Below are positions 11,802-23,015 of a DNA stretch of 64,000 nt, one piece after another. Under the pieces are notes generated by a model that was not told the DNA's origin, did not search any database, and worked only from the letters and a program-made list of their open reading frames with translations. The stretch lies in NCBI GenBank assembly GCA_036971615.1, contig JAYKKR010000057.1:48047-112046 (forward strand). Reading direction: 5' to 3'. The position numbers were made by a program, and so were the translations under genes. Numbering within the stretch: the first letter of the stretch is position 1; each line of letters opens with the position of its first letter. Source of the stretch: Amyloporia xantha. Lineage: Eukaryota; Basidiomycota; Agaricomycetes; Polyporales; Adustoporiaceae.

Positions 11802-13660
11802 ATGTCTTTCGCCCAAGCAGCCCCTTACGGTCCCGCCTCCATTCGGTCGCTGTTCATCCCTCTGGCAAAACCTCCGAGTAATGAGGAGGTTGCGTTGCAT
11901 AGGTTTAAACATCGTCGTAACATAAGGCTAGATGGAGAGGAAGACGTTGATTCATCTCGCAAGCTTCATCGCCACTTCTGCTTCAATGGCGATGACCGAC
12001 GTATTGCTCATCAAGAGGCAATGGCCGACATTGAGGATGCAGTAAGTCTCACGCATTTATCCTGACATCCACCGGCCGCTAAATCGTCTGTAATCCTAAT
12101 CAGGCCACAGGCGCTGCACGACTCGCTGACACTATGTTTGTGGGGTTTGGAATTCGGCCTGAATGGCCGCCATCCAAACCTCTGGCACCACAACATATAC
12201 ATCTCGACGTCATCATGACTAGGCAGTTGGAGCAATACCCAGCACTGAAAGAAGTCGTTGATCGGATAACTCGCATTGTTCAACAGGAACTGGCAATTCC
12301 CCATATCCTCGCGTACTCTCATAAGCTGAACGAGGTCACACCTGGTCCTGGTTATGCTCTTGATGCAGAGACAAGGCGTATCACTTTAAATCCTATCCGG
12401 CTAGCTTCCGCTCCGATAATCACTACGCCACTCTCTGATACGCCTCGCGACGCGTCGACAACAGGCCCTTCTCAGCAAGGCCCGAATACTGCGCCGTCTG
12501 AGAAAGTCCCGACTGCTGTGCCCGCTCGACCAGGCTCAACTGCTGAGGTTTCTCAGCACAGCCCGATTATCGCGTCGCCTCAGCATGTACTTCGTCGAGA
12601 ATCGCCCACGCGTGCTGGGCACACGACACGTCACTCTGCAAATTCGTCATCTCAAGGCACTCAAGCAGACAGAACAATGGAGAGTCAGTACAACACAGGC
12701 AAGCGGGCTGTATAGTCTCATAATGATAGCTAACTAACGGTCGGCATGCACGTAGAGACCAATTTAAACCAGCCCCAATCTATTCACAAAGGTACCACCC
12801 GACCAGGTCCTGAGAAGCAGCCCGCTTCGCGTAAAGAACACACTGGAAATTCCGGCGGTCCTGACGCCACGACCACTCCTTCCATAGGAGAGGCATCGAG
12901 CACTACCTCAGGCAGCTTCGTGTTTTCTGCCGGCGTGATACCCTCCAGACATCCTGCCACTCCCGGTGCCGCAACTTCTCCATCTCAAACTTCAATGTCC
13001 AATTCAACGACTCGTATCTCTTCGGCTCCTTTCCATGAGCACACCAAAGCGACGAGTAGGATGGGGGTGCCGGATGTGAGATCGCCCGAAGGATCAACAC
13101 GGGCTCCATCTTCCGGTCGGCGTCATCGATCTATGGTTGATCGTGCAGTCATGACAGATCGAGTAGAAGGCGACACATCGCGGGCAAGTGGGGCCACAAT
13201 AAACGATCCTGTGGATAGTTTCAGGCGTATGACTATAGCGGACTTGGAGCCGCAGATCGTTGGCAGTCACCCTCAGGCTCAGCGACTCACAACGGTCTTG
13301 ACCGACGCGCCGCCATCATACAACGCCAGCAGTGCTCTTCTCCCAGATGCCCGTGCACATGCCTCTCGTACCAATGATGGTGTAACGGACTTTCTGGACA
13401 ATCTCGAGGTAGATCGTAGCGTTCGTGCGGAGATATTTCGTGCGCTGAACTATCATCACACGGATTGGGAGACATGTTTCATTCGAGCGGGCTTATCACA
13501 GCACGCAGCAGGACGTCTGAAAGCACTCTTATTCGAGGAGCTCTCACCGGAGACGCAAGCTGTCATGACGGCCGCGTCCAATGCGATCGACTCTCATTCT
13601 GGGACGACTTTACCGTCCGTCTCCTCGACAGAAAGTAGTGTCACGGCTTCGGAAGACTAG
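11802..13660 (+). CDS. Ser/Thr/Pro-rich protein of unknown function
   Basis: I do not recognise the family. Three exons read cleanly. 11802-12041 encodes 80 residues. A 62-nt intron has GTAAGT and a CTAAT branch-like motif. Exon 2 starts at 12104. A second intron ends at 12755 (best phase with the GTCAGT donor at 12684). Exon 3 runs to the stop at 13660. The product is about 575 residues. The N-terminal 150 residues are globular-looking (IRPEWPPSKPL, ALKEVVDRITRIVQQEL). The middle 300 are rich in Ser, Thr, Pro and Gln and probably disordered. The C-terminus has a compact helical segment (FLDNLEVDRSVRAEIFRAL followed by GLSQHAAGRLKALLFEEL). A pyrimidine-rich stretch precedes the ATG, as is common in fungal promoters. 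No catalytic motif is visible. Confidence 0.7.
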
Positions 13661-14363
13661 CGCTCTTCACCTTGGTATGGAATTTCCACCGATGGTTATG
13701 CAAACTGGGGTGCAAGTTCGCCGCAGTTAGTGTTGAGTCTATGTCCAGGTGTACTAGAGGTCCGGCAGTGTATTCCGTGTTGAAATTTCAATCTTAGCCG
13801 CAGTCTTGTCTATGTTTCTGCACATGTAAGGAGGATGGCAACGCAACGTTCTCAAGATTGTGGATAGCGCGTAACTGGTATAATAACTCGCCATTGCGTT
13901 CGGCTCTCTATCTTTCACTCGTACCTTTCGTTTTGGTGACTGTCGTAATGCGAGGGCCAGCCGCTTTCGAATTCATTTGGGTCTTTTCCCCAATAAAGCT
14001 TTTGCTTTCGTCTCCCGGCGGCCTATGCACGATTGGACGATCAGCCGCTTCCCCATCTCGGAAACAAGGAAGGGTGACGATGGTTAACCTTTGATAAATC
14101 TTATACAGATCAGCTGTGGTAAATGAACCGAAGTAATCGTCGTGACACAGCGAAGGCGTAGCTATCAGCATGTTGCTTACTACTACCTAGGGTGTCGATG
14201 TCTCATTGATGCCATGAGCATCACCAGTTACATGGTTTATTAGTATATCTTCCCGAACGTGAGATGAGGATGGAAACGCCATCGGTTAGTCGGTCTGGTG
14301 GACACATGGGATATTGGAGTAAACTACACATAAAGCGACATATCGTTGCTACGCAGCCTGCAA
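13661..14363. other. intergenic, no supported gene
   Basis: This is the 3' flank of the Ser/Thr/Pro-rich gene. It has short frames only. Nothing is recognised. Confidence 0.4.
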
Positions 14364-14576
14364 CTAAAAATCAACATCACGACCGACGAACAAACCCAAC
14401 GGCAACGGCCTGGCCCCAGAGACACACTGATGATGCTCGCTTGCGCCTCTCGTCATGGTAAGACCACACCTGCATTGCATGAATAAACTGAAGAACTGCG
14501 CAGCCGACAACCCAGGTGAATCGCTTGAATCCAATTTGACTAACATTTCGGCTGTTGTCAGCTTCCGCACTGGCAT
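14364..14576 (-). CDS. small protein with C-C-H-C motif
   Basis: A 70-codon frame starts MPVRKLTTAEMLVKLDSSD and continues GLSAAQFFSLFMQCRCGLTM, with a later EHHQC. The spacing C-x-C-G-L-x-M-T-R, then H-x2-C, looks like a compact zinc-binding unit. From memory, mushroom genomes hold proteins with a short 'kLT.aE' leader, a 'GLS...F..LF..C' stretch and a C-x-CGL-x-MT motif, but I know no function. Minus-strand segments further 5' could be upstream exons: an ATG at 14985 opening MSHTITELDVAEDDW, and a hydrophobic stretch near 14700-14790. I could not prove they join. Confidence 0.4.
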   Translation of the reverse strand: MPVRKLTTAEMLVKLDSSDSPGLSAAQFFSLFMQCRCGLTMTRGASEHHQCVSGARPLPLGLFVGRDVDF

Positions 14577-14585
14577 GGATTCCTG

Positions 14586-16249
14586 TTTGGATGACCCTGG
14601 AGCAGAGTTCGGAGACGATGTTATCTTGCGAACATCTGTAGCGCCAAATGGTCCCGTAAAGTTCTGAATGGCATACTAGAACTAACACAATACTCACACG
14701 GTAGTCTCGGAACCTGTACAATTGAGTCTTGGGAAGACGAATGTAAAGTATCATGGCTTGTAGCAGATATATGAGGTTGATCTGCATGCCCTAGAAATAC
14801 GAGTCATTAGTGTCAGACATAACCTTCACCTATTCAACAGCGAGGACCAAACCTGAAGTCGGTGTCGGGCATCGAGTATTCGGTACGGTGGGTATCTCGT
14901 ACCATGACTCGTCGAAGGGTCTGTCGGCTATGATTGGCGGCCAGTCATCCTCAGCTACATCCAGCTCAGTGATTGTATGCGACATGTAGAATTTGAATGA
15001 GTCTCACTGCGAGGTGGGTACAATTTCGCTGGATAGCGAGGTATTGCAAAAAATTTATCGAGGAGTACTATGTCCAATAGTTAATGCGTTGTTTTCAGTA
15101 AGCGCAATCAAACACGCTGCAATCACTACTTACCAAAATAGCGGCAGCGACCTGTCGCGCACCGGGCCGCCCACAATACACGGTCACGATCGGGAGTGGG
15201 TTTCCATGCAAACACTATGGTCTCAGTGTTGCTCTCACTGGTCTTGTCTAATGCAGCACACAGACAGCCTGGGTTGGTAAAAAGATACCTGAACCGATAT
15301 TGCGACCACTGGGAAGGATGAACGGGCTCTTTGCATGCTCCAGGGCTGAGAGGCCTGTCGACACCTTTAGCCACTAGCAGTATGATCACGATTTTGAGAC
15401 GATGTACGCACCAGACGAAGGTGCTCAACGCCTTTTCTTTGGCGTTATATTCGAGGAGGCAGTCGTCGCTCAACCTGACACCAATAGAGTAAAGAAAAAG
15501 TTCATCAGACCCCTGATTATCAGTGCTAGCTGTGTCCTTGGGAGAAACAGTAGTCGGCCAGCTGGACATGCTTTGGACTTTCAAGGCAAAGTTACGATAG
15601 ACTATGAATGAAGCAACCACTGAGTATGTCGCTCGACCATCATTTTGAGCGTATCTATATAAAAGACACAATACTGTGACACGTCACATAGTGATGCTGT
15701 GGCTCTCGATTCTTGCGGGGAAGATTATGAAGACAGTCGTCCTTCCTCCCAGAACCATCTTGTAACCAATCAATCAGGGTGGTCCGTGGGCCTCGTGCTT
15801 TAATCGGCGTTGTGTACTCATCACGAAGGAACTCTAGTAGATCGCTAGCCCACAGAGGAGATCCGACAGTCCTCATTGGTGTCCATGTAGCCGGGAACAG
15901 TGCGACAGCAATATGTCGTCAGGAAAAAGGTACGATAAGCATATGGGCCTCGGCAGGCTCTGGGACTTTTTCTTAGATATGAGTTAGACGAGTACACAAT
16001 GACCCTAATATGGGATTTTCCAGTCCCTTGTGTGCGGACCACGTGATCTATTGTAATGCTTCAATAGCGTGCATATCTTCCTCCTGACGTGTTTGCTGGC
16101 GCAGTCCAATTCCATAAAGCACAAATGTCTCTTCTGTGGCTCCCGCCCGAAGTCTGACACGTAACACGCGGCACAGTTACGCTTGAAGACAAGGCATGTG
16201 ACGGATGATTGCTTATTCCTACATGGTAAGCATGACGGTGTTACTTACA
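14586..16249. other. unassigned, long minus frame without known motif
   Basis: A 181-codon minus frame spans 15126-15671 and may include an exon near 15400-15560, but other frames are also partly open and no domain is recognised. Minus-strand segments at 14700-14985 might belong to the gene at 14364. Nothing else can be supported. Confidence 0.3.
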
Positions 16250-17566
16250 CGACCCGGCTGATCGGGATGAACTATTCGACCAAGGTGTTGAGACATAGCA
16301 TCCGCCTGTCCCCTGGTCGAAGTTCACCTCATATGTGCTCAGATCTTGTGCCATCGATACGGTAAGTTTTGTTCCGCGTGGGCTCTGCTGCCGAACGGCA
16401 GGCACTGACCTCAAAAACTCCTACCCCACTATATCAAAATAGACATCTGCCGATCGTGATTGAGTGCGCATCTTTCATTAGTGTTTACTAGATCATCGGA
16501 GATAAGCTGGGCGCCACGGGAGGGGGGAAGGTCCTTGTGCAGACGTCCGAGACGGTGTTCGATTCTAGCATTCCAGGTGAGCACGCTCTACCAGTTCTTA
16601 TGCAAAGTCAAGTTTACTATAGAAAACGTGCATCCCTCTGCTCAAATCCGATACTCTATGTAGTGGACCGCGCTCATCGGCATGCCATATTTCAATCAAA
16701 ATGCACCGGCAGTCTCATTTTAGTTTGGTCTGTGTTTCAGGAAACCTGGGAGATTGATATGTTAGAATTGTAAAGAAGAGTGGTGAAAGCATCCTCGCTT
16801 GGTATAGTATTCGCATGCCGAACCGCTTAAGAGATCATTGACTAATATTCCGCTTTTGCCAGATCGGAGTCTTTCAGGATAGCGCTACGCGGCTTTGCCG
16901 CAACAGGAGCCTGGAGCAGTCGATGCATGCTGCCGGTGTTGGGAGCCGGTCGGAGCCATTGCATTGCATTCCAACAACTCATGACCAGTGGGCGCAGTGC
17001 TAACCAAGAGGGAAAAAACTGCGAAAGGCCTAGGTAACAGAGCCTACTCCTCGCGAAAGATTTAGGCAGCACAGCCTACTATTGAAATTCCGCAAGTGGC
17101 GGCCCTGGTCTTCGGCTGAGACACAATCTCGAACGGTCAGCGGTGATTCTCATTTGAATCCAGTTTTTCGGGTGCTGTCCAGTTCATTGTAATGCAACCA
17201 GCTCCGTGAATGTTCAATGTCAGGGAGAGATTGACAGCAAATGACATATCCGAACGGAGGCTACATTTCAACTGAGCCGTGCACACTTGTCCATGCGAGC
17301 TCTCCACTGAACACATCGTTCCGATAACATAGGGGACGGGAAGAATCACCGATGGAGCAATCTCGCTTCTCCAGACAGTCCTTGTGAGTGCGTCAATCTA
17401 AAACGGAGGGGTCATCATACGTTCACATGGATTTTGGTGCCAGAACTTTGGCGGCGAACGGAAACGCGCCTTTACACCGCTCGTCAGCCCTGTTCATCAC
17501 GAGGGCAAGACGAAAGATACCCTAGAAGTTTTCGAGTTGACCTTGTACCCTTGCGGTACGGGATAC
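16250..17566 (-). repeat. large inverted repeat, right arm
   Basis: This is the partner of 240-1557 in opposite orientation, 14.7 kb away. It carries the same gene and the same 3' region. The outer edge ends in gtacccttgcggtacgggat and then acc, followed by ctga, whereas the left arm is followed by unrelated sequence. I see no target-site duplication flanking the pair. Confidence 0.93.
16267..16773 (+). CDS. small multi-exon gene, copy 2 (in right arm)
   Basis: The function is not recognised. The ATG at 16267 opens MNYSTKVLRHSIRLSPGRSS, with a GTAAGT donor at 16362 and acceptor at 16442. A short exon HLPIVIE follows, then an exon from 16492 with IIGDKLGATGGGKVLVQTSE ending at a GTGAGC donor near 16577. 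Later exons are ambiguous; the last ends WEIDMLEL at the stop at 16773. The glycine-rich ATGGGKV is reminiscent of a nucleotide-binding loop but does not match the Walker A consensus, so I make no claim. An almost identical copy lies in the left arm at 1034-1540. Confidence 0.4.
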
Positions 17567-18205
17567 CCTGACCGCTGTTGTTGCAGATAGATCTGCTTGG
17601 TTTGCACCTGCTTCTGTTGGCGTGCACTTGGCAGCACAACGGGACATCCTCTCGAAAACACTAGCCCAACGGCCAATGTCATCGTTGCGGGTGAACTTCA
17701 TGCTGGATACTTTGGATCCAATTGTTTGTCCACTCATCTATCTGATGTTCGTGCAATGTATGTATTGTTGTTTCTACACTCATATCTATTATTGTTTGTG
17801 AAATCTATCTTTTGATCGGGCAGTTGCTCTTCCGTCTTCCACGGACCCCACCTGTAGGCAATTTCTGGGAAGCTCCAGGCGATCACTCCGAGTATTTCCC
17901 ATTTCACGGTGGCCTTCTCTGTTTCAGGGTCCGTTGACACCTAGTCCATTCTGAGTCTAGGCGACGATGTGTGGAGGCTGGGATCAACTCTTCATACCAT
18001 GGTGTATCATCTGGCATGACAACATCTGATATTGGCGCATGTTCCGCATGCAAGACCCCTCTCGTCGTGATCGATGACTCAGCTGGTTCAAGAGGGCGCC
18101 ATAGTTGAGTATGCAACATGGGGATTTTTGAAAAGTCTCTACTTTTCCCCTCTCCATACGCCCAGGAAGTATCTCTCGCTCATCCCTCGAATTATATCAT
18201 TCACC
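17567..18205. other. intergenic, upstream region of the next gene
   Basis: Short frames only. 18140-18200 is pyrimidine-rich (cttttcccctctcc) just before the ATG at 18206, a typical fungal promoter composition. Confidence 0.4.
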
Positions 18206-21200
18206 ATGGTCCGTCGTGGTAGGTCTGGCGGTATTGCAGATGATGAGGAGACGGATAGCTTTTTACGCCTATTTCTTCCTCCGTACCTGGAACGGCTTGA
18301 ACGAGGTCCGCGGGGCGCAGCGCTCAAATTTATCAGAAATCACGTATATTCGCGCTGGTGCGACGAATTTGGGACACCTAGTGGTTCGAACTTTCGCGCC
18401 GTGAGTCATTCAATCTCATATTGAAGCTTTTATCTCGCAATCAACCTTCATGTTCCATTTAGCAATTATGCAAATGGTACTCAAACCGGAATCGCTATAA
18501 ACCGTCCCGTCTTCCTAACCACAGCAAGGGACGACTTGGGAAAGCAAAGCCTTTAAGTCTGCATCCGAAGTCTACGCCCGCTGACGAGCTCTATGGGCAA
18601 ACTATCCGACAGGAGCTGCGATCTTTGACTCGTGAGCGCGCTAATCAACAGCACCTACCGAGAGAGAAATGGTTGGCGATGAGGAAACGCGTTCTTCGAG
18701 AAAAATGGGAAGCGTTATCTGAAGACGAGCGGCAGAAATTTATCGCAGCAGCGCAGGTCGAAAAGGAACAGAACAATAAGCAGCAAGAAGGCCCCCTACA
18801 TGATGATGATATTCCTCTGTGCGTGTTCGCTTCGTTTTATTTATTTATATTCAGCCGAACGTTTCTACAGTATGATGAAACGCTTGGACAACGCTATCCG
18901 TAAGGCTATCAATGAATGGTCCGCCTCCATGCCCACGTGGAGTTTTATGCTCTATGTTGGGGGTACGACTCCAAATGTTCAAGCGGAAGGTGCGGATGAC
19001 CCCTTGCGGAAGGAAGATGTAGAGGTGTGGTAGTACGTTTCTCATTACTGTGTTGGAGCCTTCGCCGCCATAATCGTATCCATCTCAGCTTTGATGAACC
19101 GTGTATCGATGGCATTTCGTACCACGATTTCACCAGAAATACCGGTGGATCTCCAGACAAGCTGAGAGGACATTTCGTAGATTACCTCAAAAATCAGGAA
19201 TGTGAGGAGTCTTGCTTATCGTATATCGGACTAGCGTAATATTCATATCATTCCCATCCAGGTCTGCGATCCTCTTATGCAGTGGACCAAATCGGGGAGC
19301 CCGTCCTCCCCAAAGAACAAGGGAGGTGGACACTTGACCAATATCGCTATTGCTTAGCTAAGTTCTTTGAGCGGCTTTGGGGTGAGGAAGACCTGCACCT
19401 AATCTATGGCAAATGCAGCCTTTACTGAAGGTATTGTTCATCGCAGAAAGGCACCATGGTGGTGCGATCCCGTGGGACGAGGTTGTGACGCACCCTGCGT
19501 CCTTCATAGATCCTGCTGCACTCCCTGATGGCTTTGTATTCAAAAGACCGGACGACTACAGTTTTGCGGAAGTGGTAGACCTATATCAACACATCCGTGC
19601 AGGGCATGCCGATGATTCAAATGGGAGGACCAGATTCCGCTGGCACAAGCCTTCTACTGCAAGGCGAACGGATCGCGAGCAGCGCGCAACGTCCAATGAA
19701 GGTAAACATCTACGTCATTTGTCTGATGGAACATATCTGAATTTTGCGTGTAGATGTAAGAAGCTCTTTGAGCCGTGGCGCTACCCCTAACCTAGACATG
19801 GATATGTCCCGATCGGCAGGGGAGGCAGGTGAGCGGCTTAGTTCATTCTGAACTCGCGTGTATCTGAGGAAAACTAAACGAAAACTGCATCCTCATGCAA
19901 CAGACGAGGAAGATATGCCTGTTCAGGAAGCCCGAAGGCCTGCTGGTGGGTGGTTGTCCTTGGAATTTCTTCGATAGCCAACTAATGTCATTTTTGTTCA
20001 TGTAAACTTACAGTCACATCCTCGTATCCTCATAGTAGTGGGAGATTATCTACGCGTCGCAGAGCGGTCTCTCCGGGTGGTAATGAGTTATATTTTCTGA
20101 TGGTGATGATTGTAATGTCTGGCTGCCCAGATGATCTCCATGGAAGCGACGGGGAAGGCGACTATATCTTTTCACGTAGAAGACGGCGGCGGTACGGGCG
20201 GAACGTGATTACATCCGACAATGAATGTATGTTATCTATTAGATGCGTATAAAGCCCCACTGACGGCTCTTTACCTACCAGCCAGCGACTCAGAACGTGA
20301 ATCCGCTTCGAACCCATTCCAGAGAATACCTTGTGGCGAGTTTCCTTGCGAATACGCGTGACGTCTAGATATGCTGATATTGTGGTGCTGTTCCACAGAA
20401 AGCCTAGACAATAGCCAACCACCTTTGAATGCTACGTCGGGGCTGCTAGAGGTAGATGGAACGTCTCCTGGTTTGTGTTCACCCGAATTTCATAGACCCA
20501 ATATTCAATTTCAACAACAGCCACACAAGAACTAGAAAATTCTGGACGTGAACATGCTCAAGTCAGCGTGAGCGGATTTGTTCCGGAGGGTAAGATGCAT
20601 GAATGTTGTATGTGCGAATTCATCATTTCTGTGATAGGTTATCCTCAAAATGAACTTTCTGTATCGGGTGTCCCGGAAGGTGGATCTCAGACTATTCGAA
20701 GTATGCACAGACATCCTTGGTGCATGATTTTTGACGATGTGCATTCACAGCTGATAATGGTCTGACGCATGAAGGCGGACTATATTATGATCGCCCTGCC
20801 ATAGTCAGGAACAGTACGCCAGGTACGTGTCCATCCATGACGAAAGTCAAGTGTGGATCAAGAGCCACATAGAGGCTGTGCGAAGTTCCGAAGTGTTGCA
20901 AAATAGTCTCTAGTGTCGTCCTGACTGGCCGGACTAGCTTTGATTTGACACATGAGGGCATCATCCACCACCATGGCTCACACCTTTTAGTGTTAAGCTA
21001 AGGATCCGATAATGGTACAAGTTTGCTCACGCTTTTCTCGACTGTCTACAGATGCCATACCGCCAAACGAGGGACTCCCTCTTCAAGTAGATGTACATTC
21101 GACCGAGATTGAGTCCGATGCTCAATTTTCAGTGTTTGAACATGATAACGTATGCGTTTCACTTCGTATGCAATGCCACCAAGACTGATAGTGTTGACTA

Positions 21201-22622
21201 GATCCCTAATCGTACTACATTAAGATCGAGGGAATGGCCGTCTTTCTCTGTAACGATGCCTATGACGGGAACTTCAACGCAGCAACTTGCGACGTCATCA
21301 AATGATGTTCGTCCTAGGGAAGTGGGCGGACATGAAGAAGAGAGTAAGCATACGATAACTCCTGACCTGATCAAGGCTGAAACCCGTCGCCAGTAGGTAC
21401 ACCGTGCACATCTTGCGTATCGGAACGTCCCAGTTGGGCTTCGATGAACCTCAGTGATGCCAGTTTCGATTCACTCTGGACGAGTGCACCTCAATGGATG
21501 CGGACGAGGCTTGTTGGAACTGGCAGATCTCGCCTTAATGAATGTGTCGTATGGAATAACATTCTGAAGCTCATAGTCATACTAGACAATCGCCTTCCGG
21601 TGGGTTTATACTTGATTTTGTCACCATTACTTCCACTTATGAAGAACAGGCTGGGGCTCTGCCTCACGATGGTCTACCGTCCCACGTGGGTGAATGGCTC
21701 AGTAGTGCTGAAGACTGTATTCGAAATGAAGGTCGACTTCCGGAGGATTTCGCCAACCAATGGCTAGCTTGGTGGTGCCTAATCCAACCTCGCGAACGTC
21801 TGGTATCCTTCAATCCAGATTGGCAGACCGAGCTATCTCACCCTGATAACCCGACTGCCCTGGACTGGAAACGGCTATCCAGAGGGGGGAAGCATGGAGT
21901 GATCCGTCTGGCGCACTCTCTGGGATTATGTTTCCCTTCAGACATTGTGAAAGGTGCCGGACCTTCCATTTCGGAGTGGCATAAATTAGCTTTCGATGTA
22001 CACTGGGTGTTGGCACAGATCTGCGATTGGTATGTGATAAATTGTATTCGATGTTTCAGTGACACTGAGGCCCCCGCCAGTGTGGAAGAGACACCTGGCC
22101 CCTTGAATCACATGAACAGGTACACGACGAACTCGAAGCTACAGCGTCGCCCCTTGCCAGCCACGATTGATGAACCTCCTTCTGTGGTACAATCAAGACC
22201 AGCTGTGACCCTACAGTCCTATAGTAGTATTTCTATTGCAGACGTAACGGAGCGCCGCATCGGAGCAACGATGGTCGACAACATGGACGCCCATGGAACC
22301 ACGGTCGCATTGACCACCAGAAGCCTCAGATCATCGTGAGTCTATATGACTAGATGTGCACAAGCACACGATCTGTGTGTATGCGAGGCTCATGAATACC
22401 TAACAGAGGACGTCCTGGTCGGGGACTGCAGAGCATCATGCGTGCTGCGGGAGCTAAACGGTGTGTTTTCTCCCATCTGGTGCCATATTTTCAGTACACT
22501 TACATATTTACAACAGAAACGACTTGCAATATGTATCCGAACAAGCAAGGCGAGCCGCCGCTCAAGAGGAAGAGTCAGAAAGGTCCGCAAAGGCGAAGCG
22601 GAAGCGCAGTGGGAAGCGGTAA
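18206..22622 (+). CDS. large intron-rich gene, unknown function
   Basis: Roughly twenty short exons can be joined from the ATG at 18206 to the TAA at 22620-22622, giving about 1000 residues. The first junctions are firm: 18206-18400, 18463-18818, 18871-19032, then from 19089. The N-terminal part has basic/helical HMG-like spacing (QHLPREKWLAMRKRVLREKW) but no clear HMG box. Next come conserved-looking blocks (YFDEPCIDGISYHDFTRNTG; RWTLDQYRYCLAKFFERLWG; GGAIPWDEVVTHPASF). A long Ser/acidic linker follows, then a Trp-rich block (LPSHVGEWLSSAED, FANQWLAWWCLIQP). It ends with a basic tail, AKAKRKRSGKR, that looks like a nuclear localisation signal. From memory this architecture recurs as large families in mushroom genomes without an assigned function. 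No catalytic motif is seen. Middle exons between 19800 and 21450 are the least certain. Confidence 0.6.
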
Positions 22623-23015
22623 ATGACAGTACGGAGTGTTGAAACTTTTAATCTCTGTAGTTAGCCGCTATCTGTTCTCTTGGCATATGCATACACCAAT
22701 GCGTATGATATTGTATGTTGTGTATACCATTTATGCAAACCACGCTCAGCTTTAATCATTGTCTAGCTGACTTTCTCAAGTCCATTGGGTCACTGTAAGT
22801 ACTGCTCTCGTCAAATATACCAATTCCTCCCGGCAGCACCAGCATGGCATGAAAATAAAGGTAAGCCTGGTCGTCGGCGCATTGAACGCTACACTCTCCC
22901 GAGCCGAGTATAGACAACGCTTTCACAATACTTCTCGGAAGATGGTTATACGAACAATTTCCTTACATCCTGAAGAGTAGCCTGAAGGCTGAACTATGCG
23001 AATGTGAAAGTAGAC
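22623..23015. other. convergent intergenic spacer
   Basis: About 390 bases separate the 3' ends of two convergent genes. It contains no open frame of note. It must hold both terminators, but no specific signal stands out. Confidence 0.45.

Noticed and set aside
15126..15671. 181-codon minus frame
   Set aside because: It contains exon-like parts, but no domain is recognised and the composition is mixed. Kept only as an unassigned region.
240..17566. Target-site duplication around the inverted-repeat pair
   Set aside because: The bases just outside the two arms (…ggccat and ctgacc…) do not match, so insertion as one transposon is unproven.
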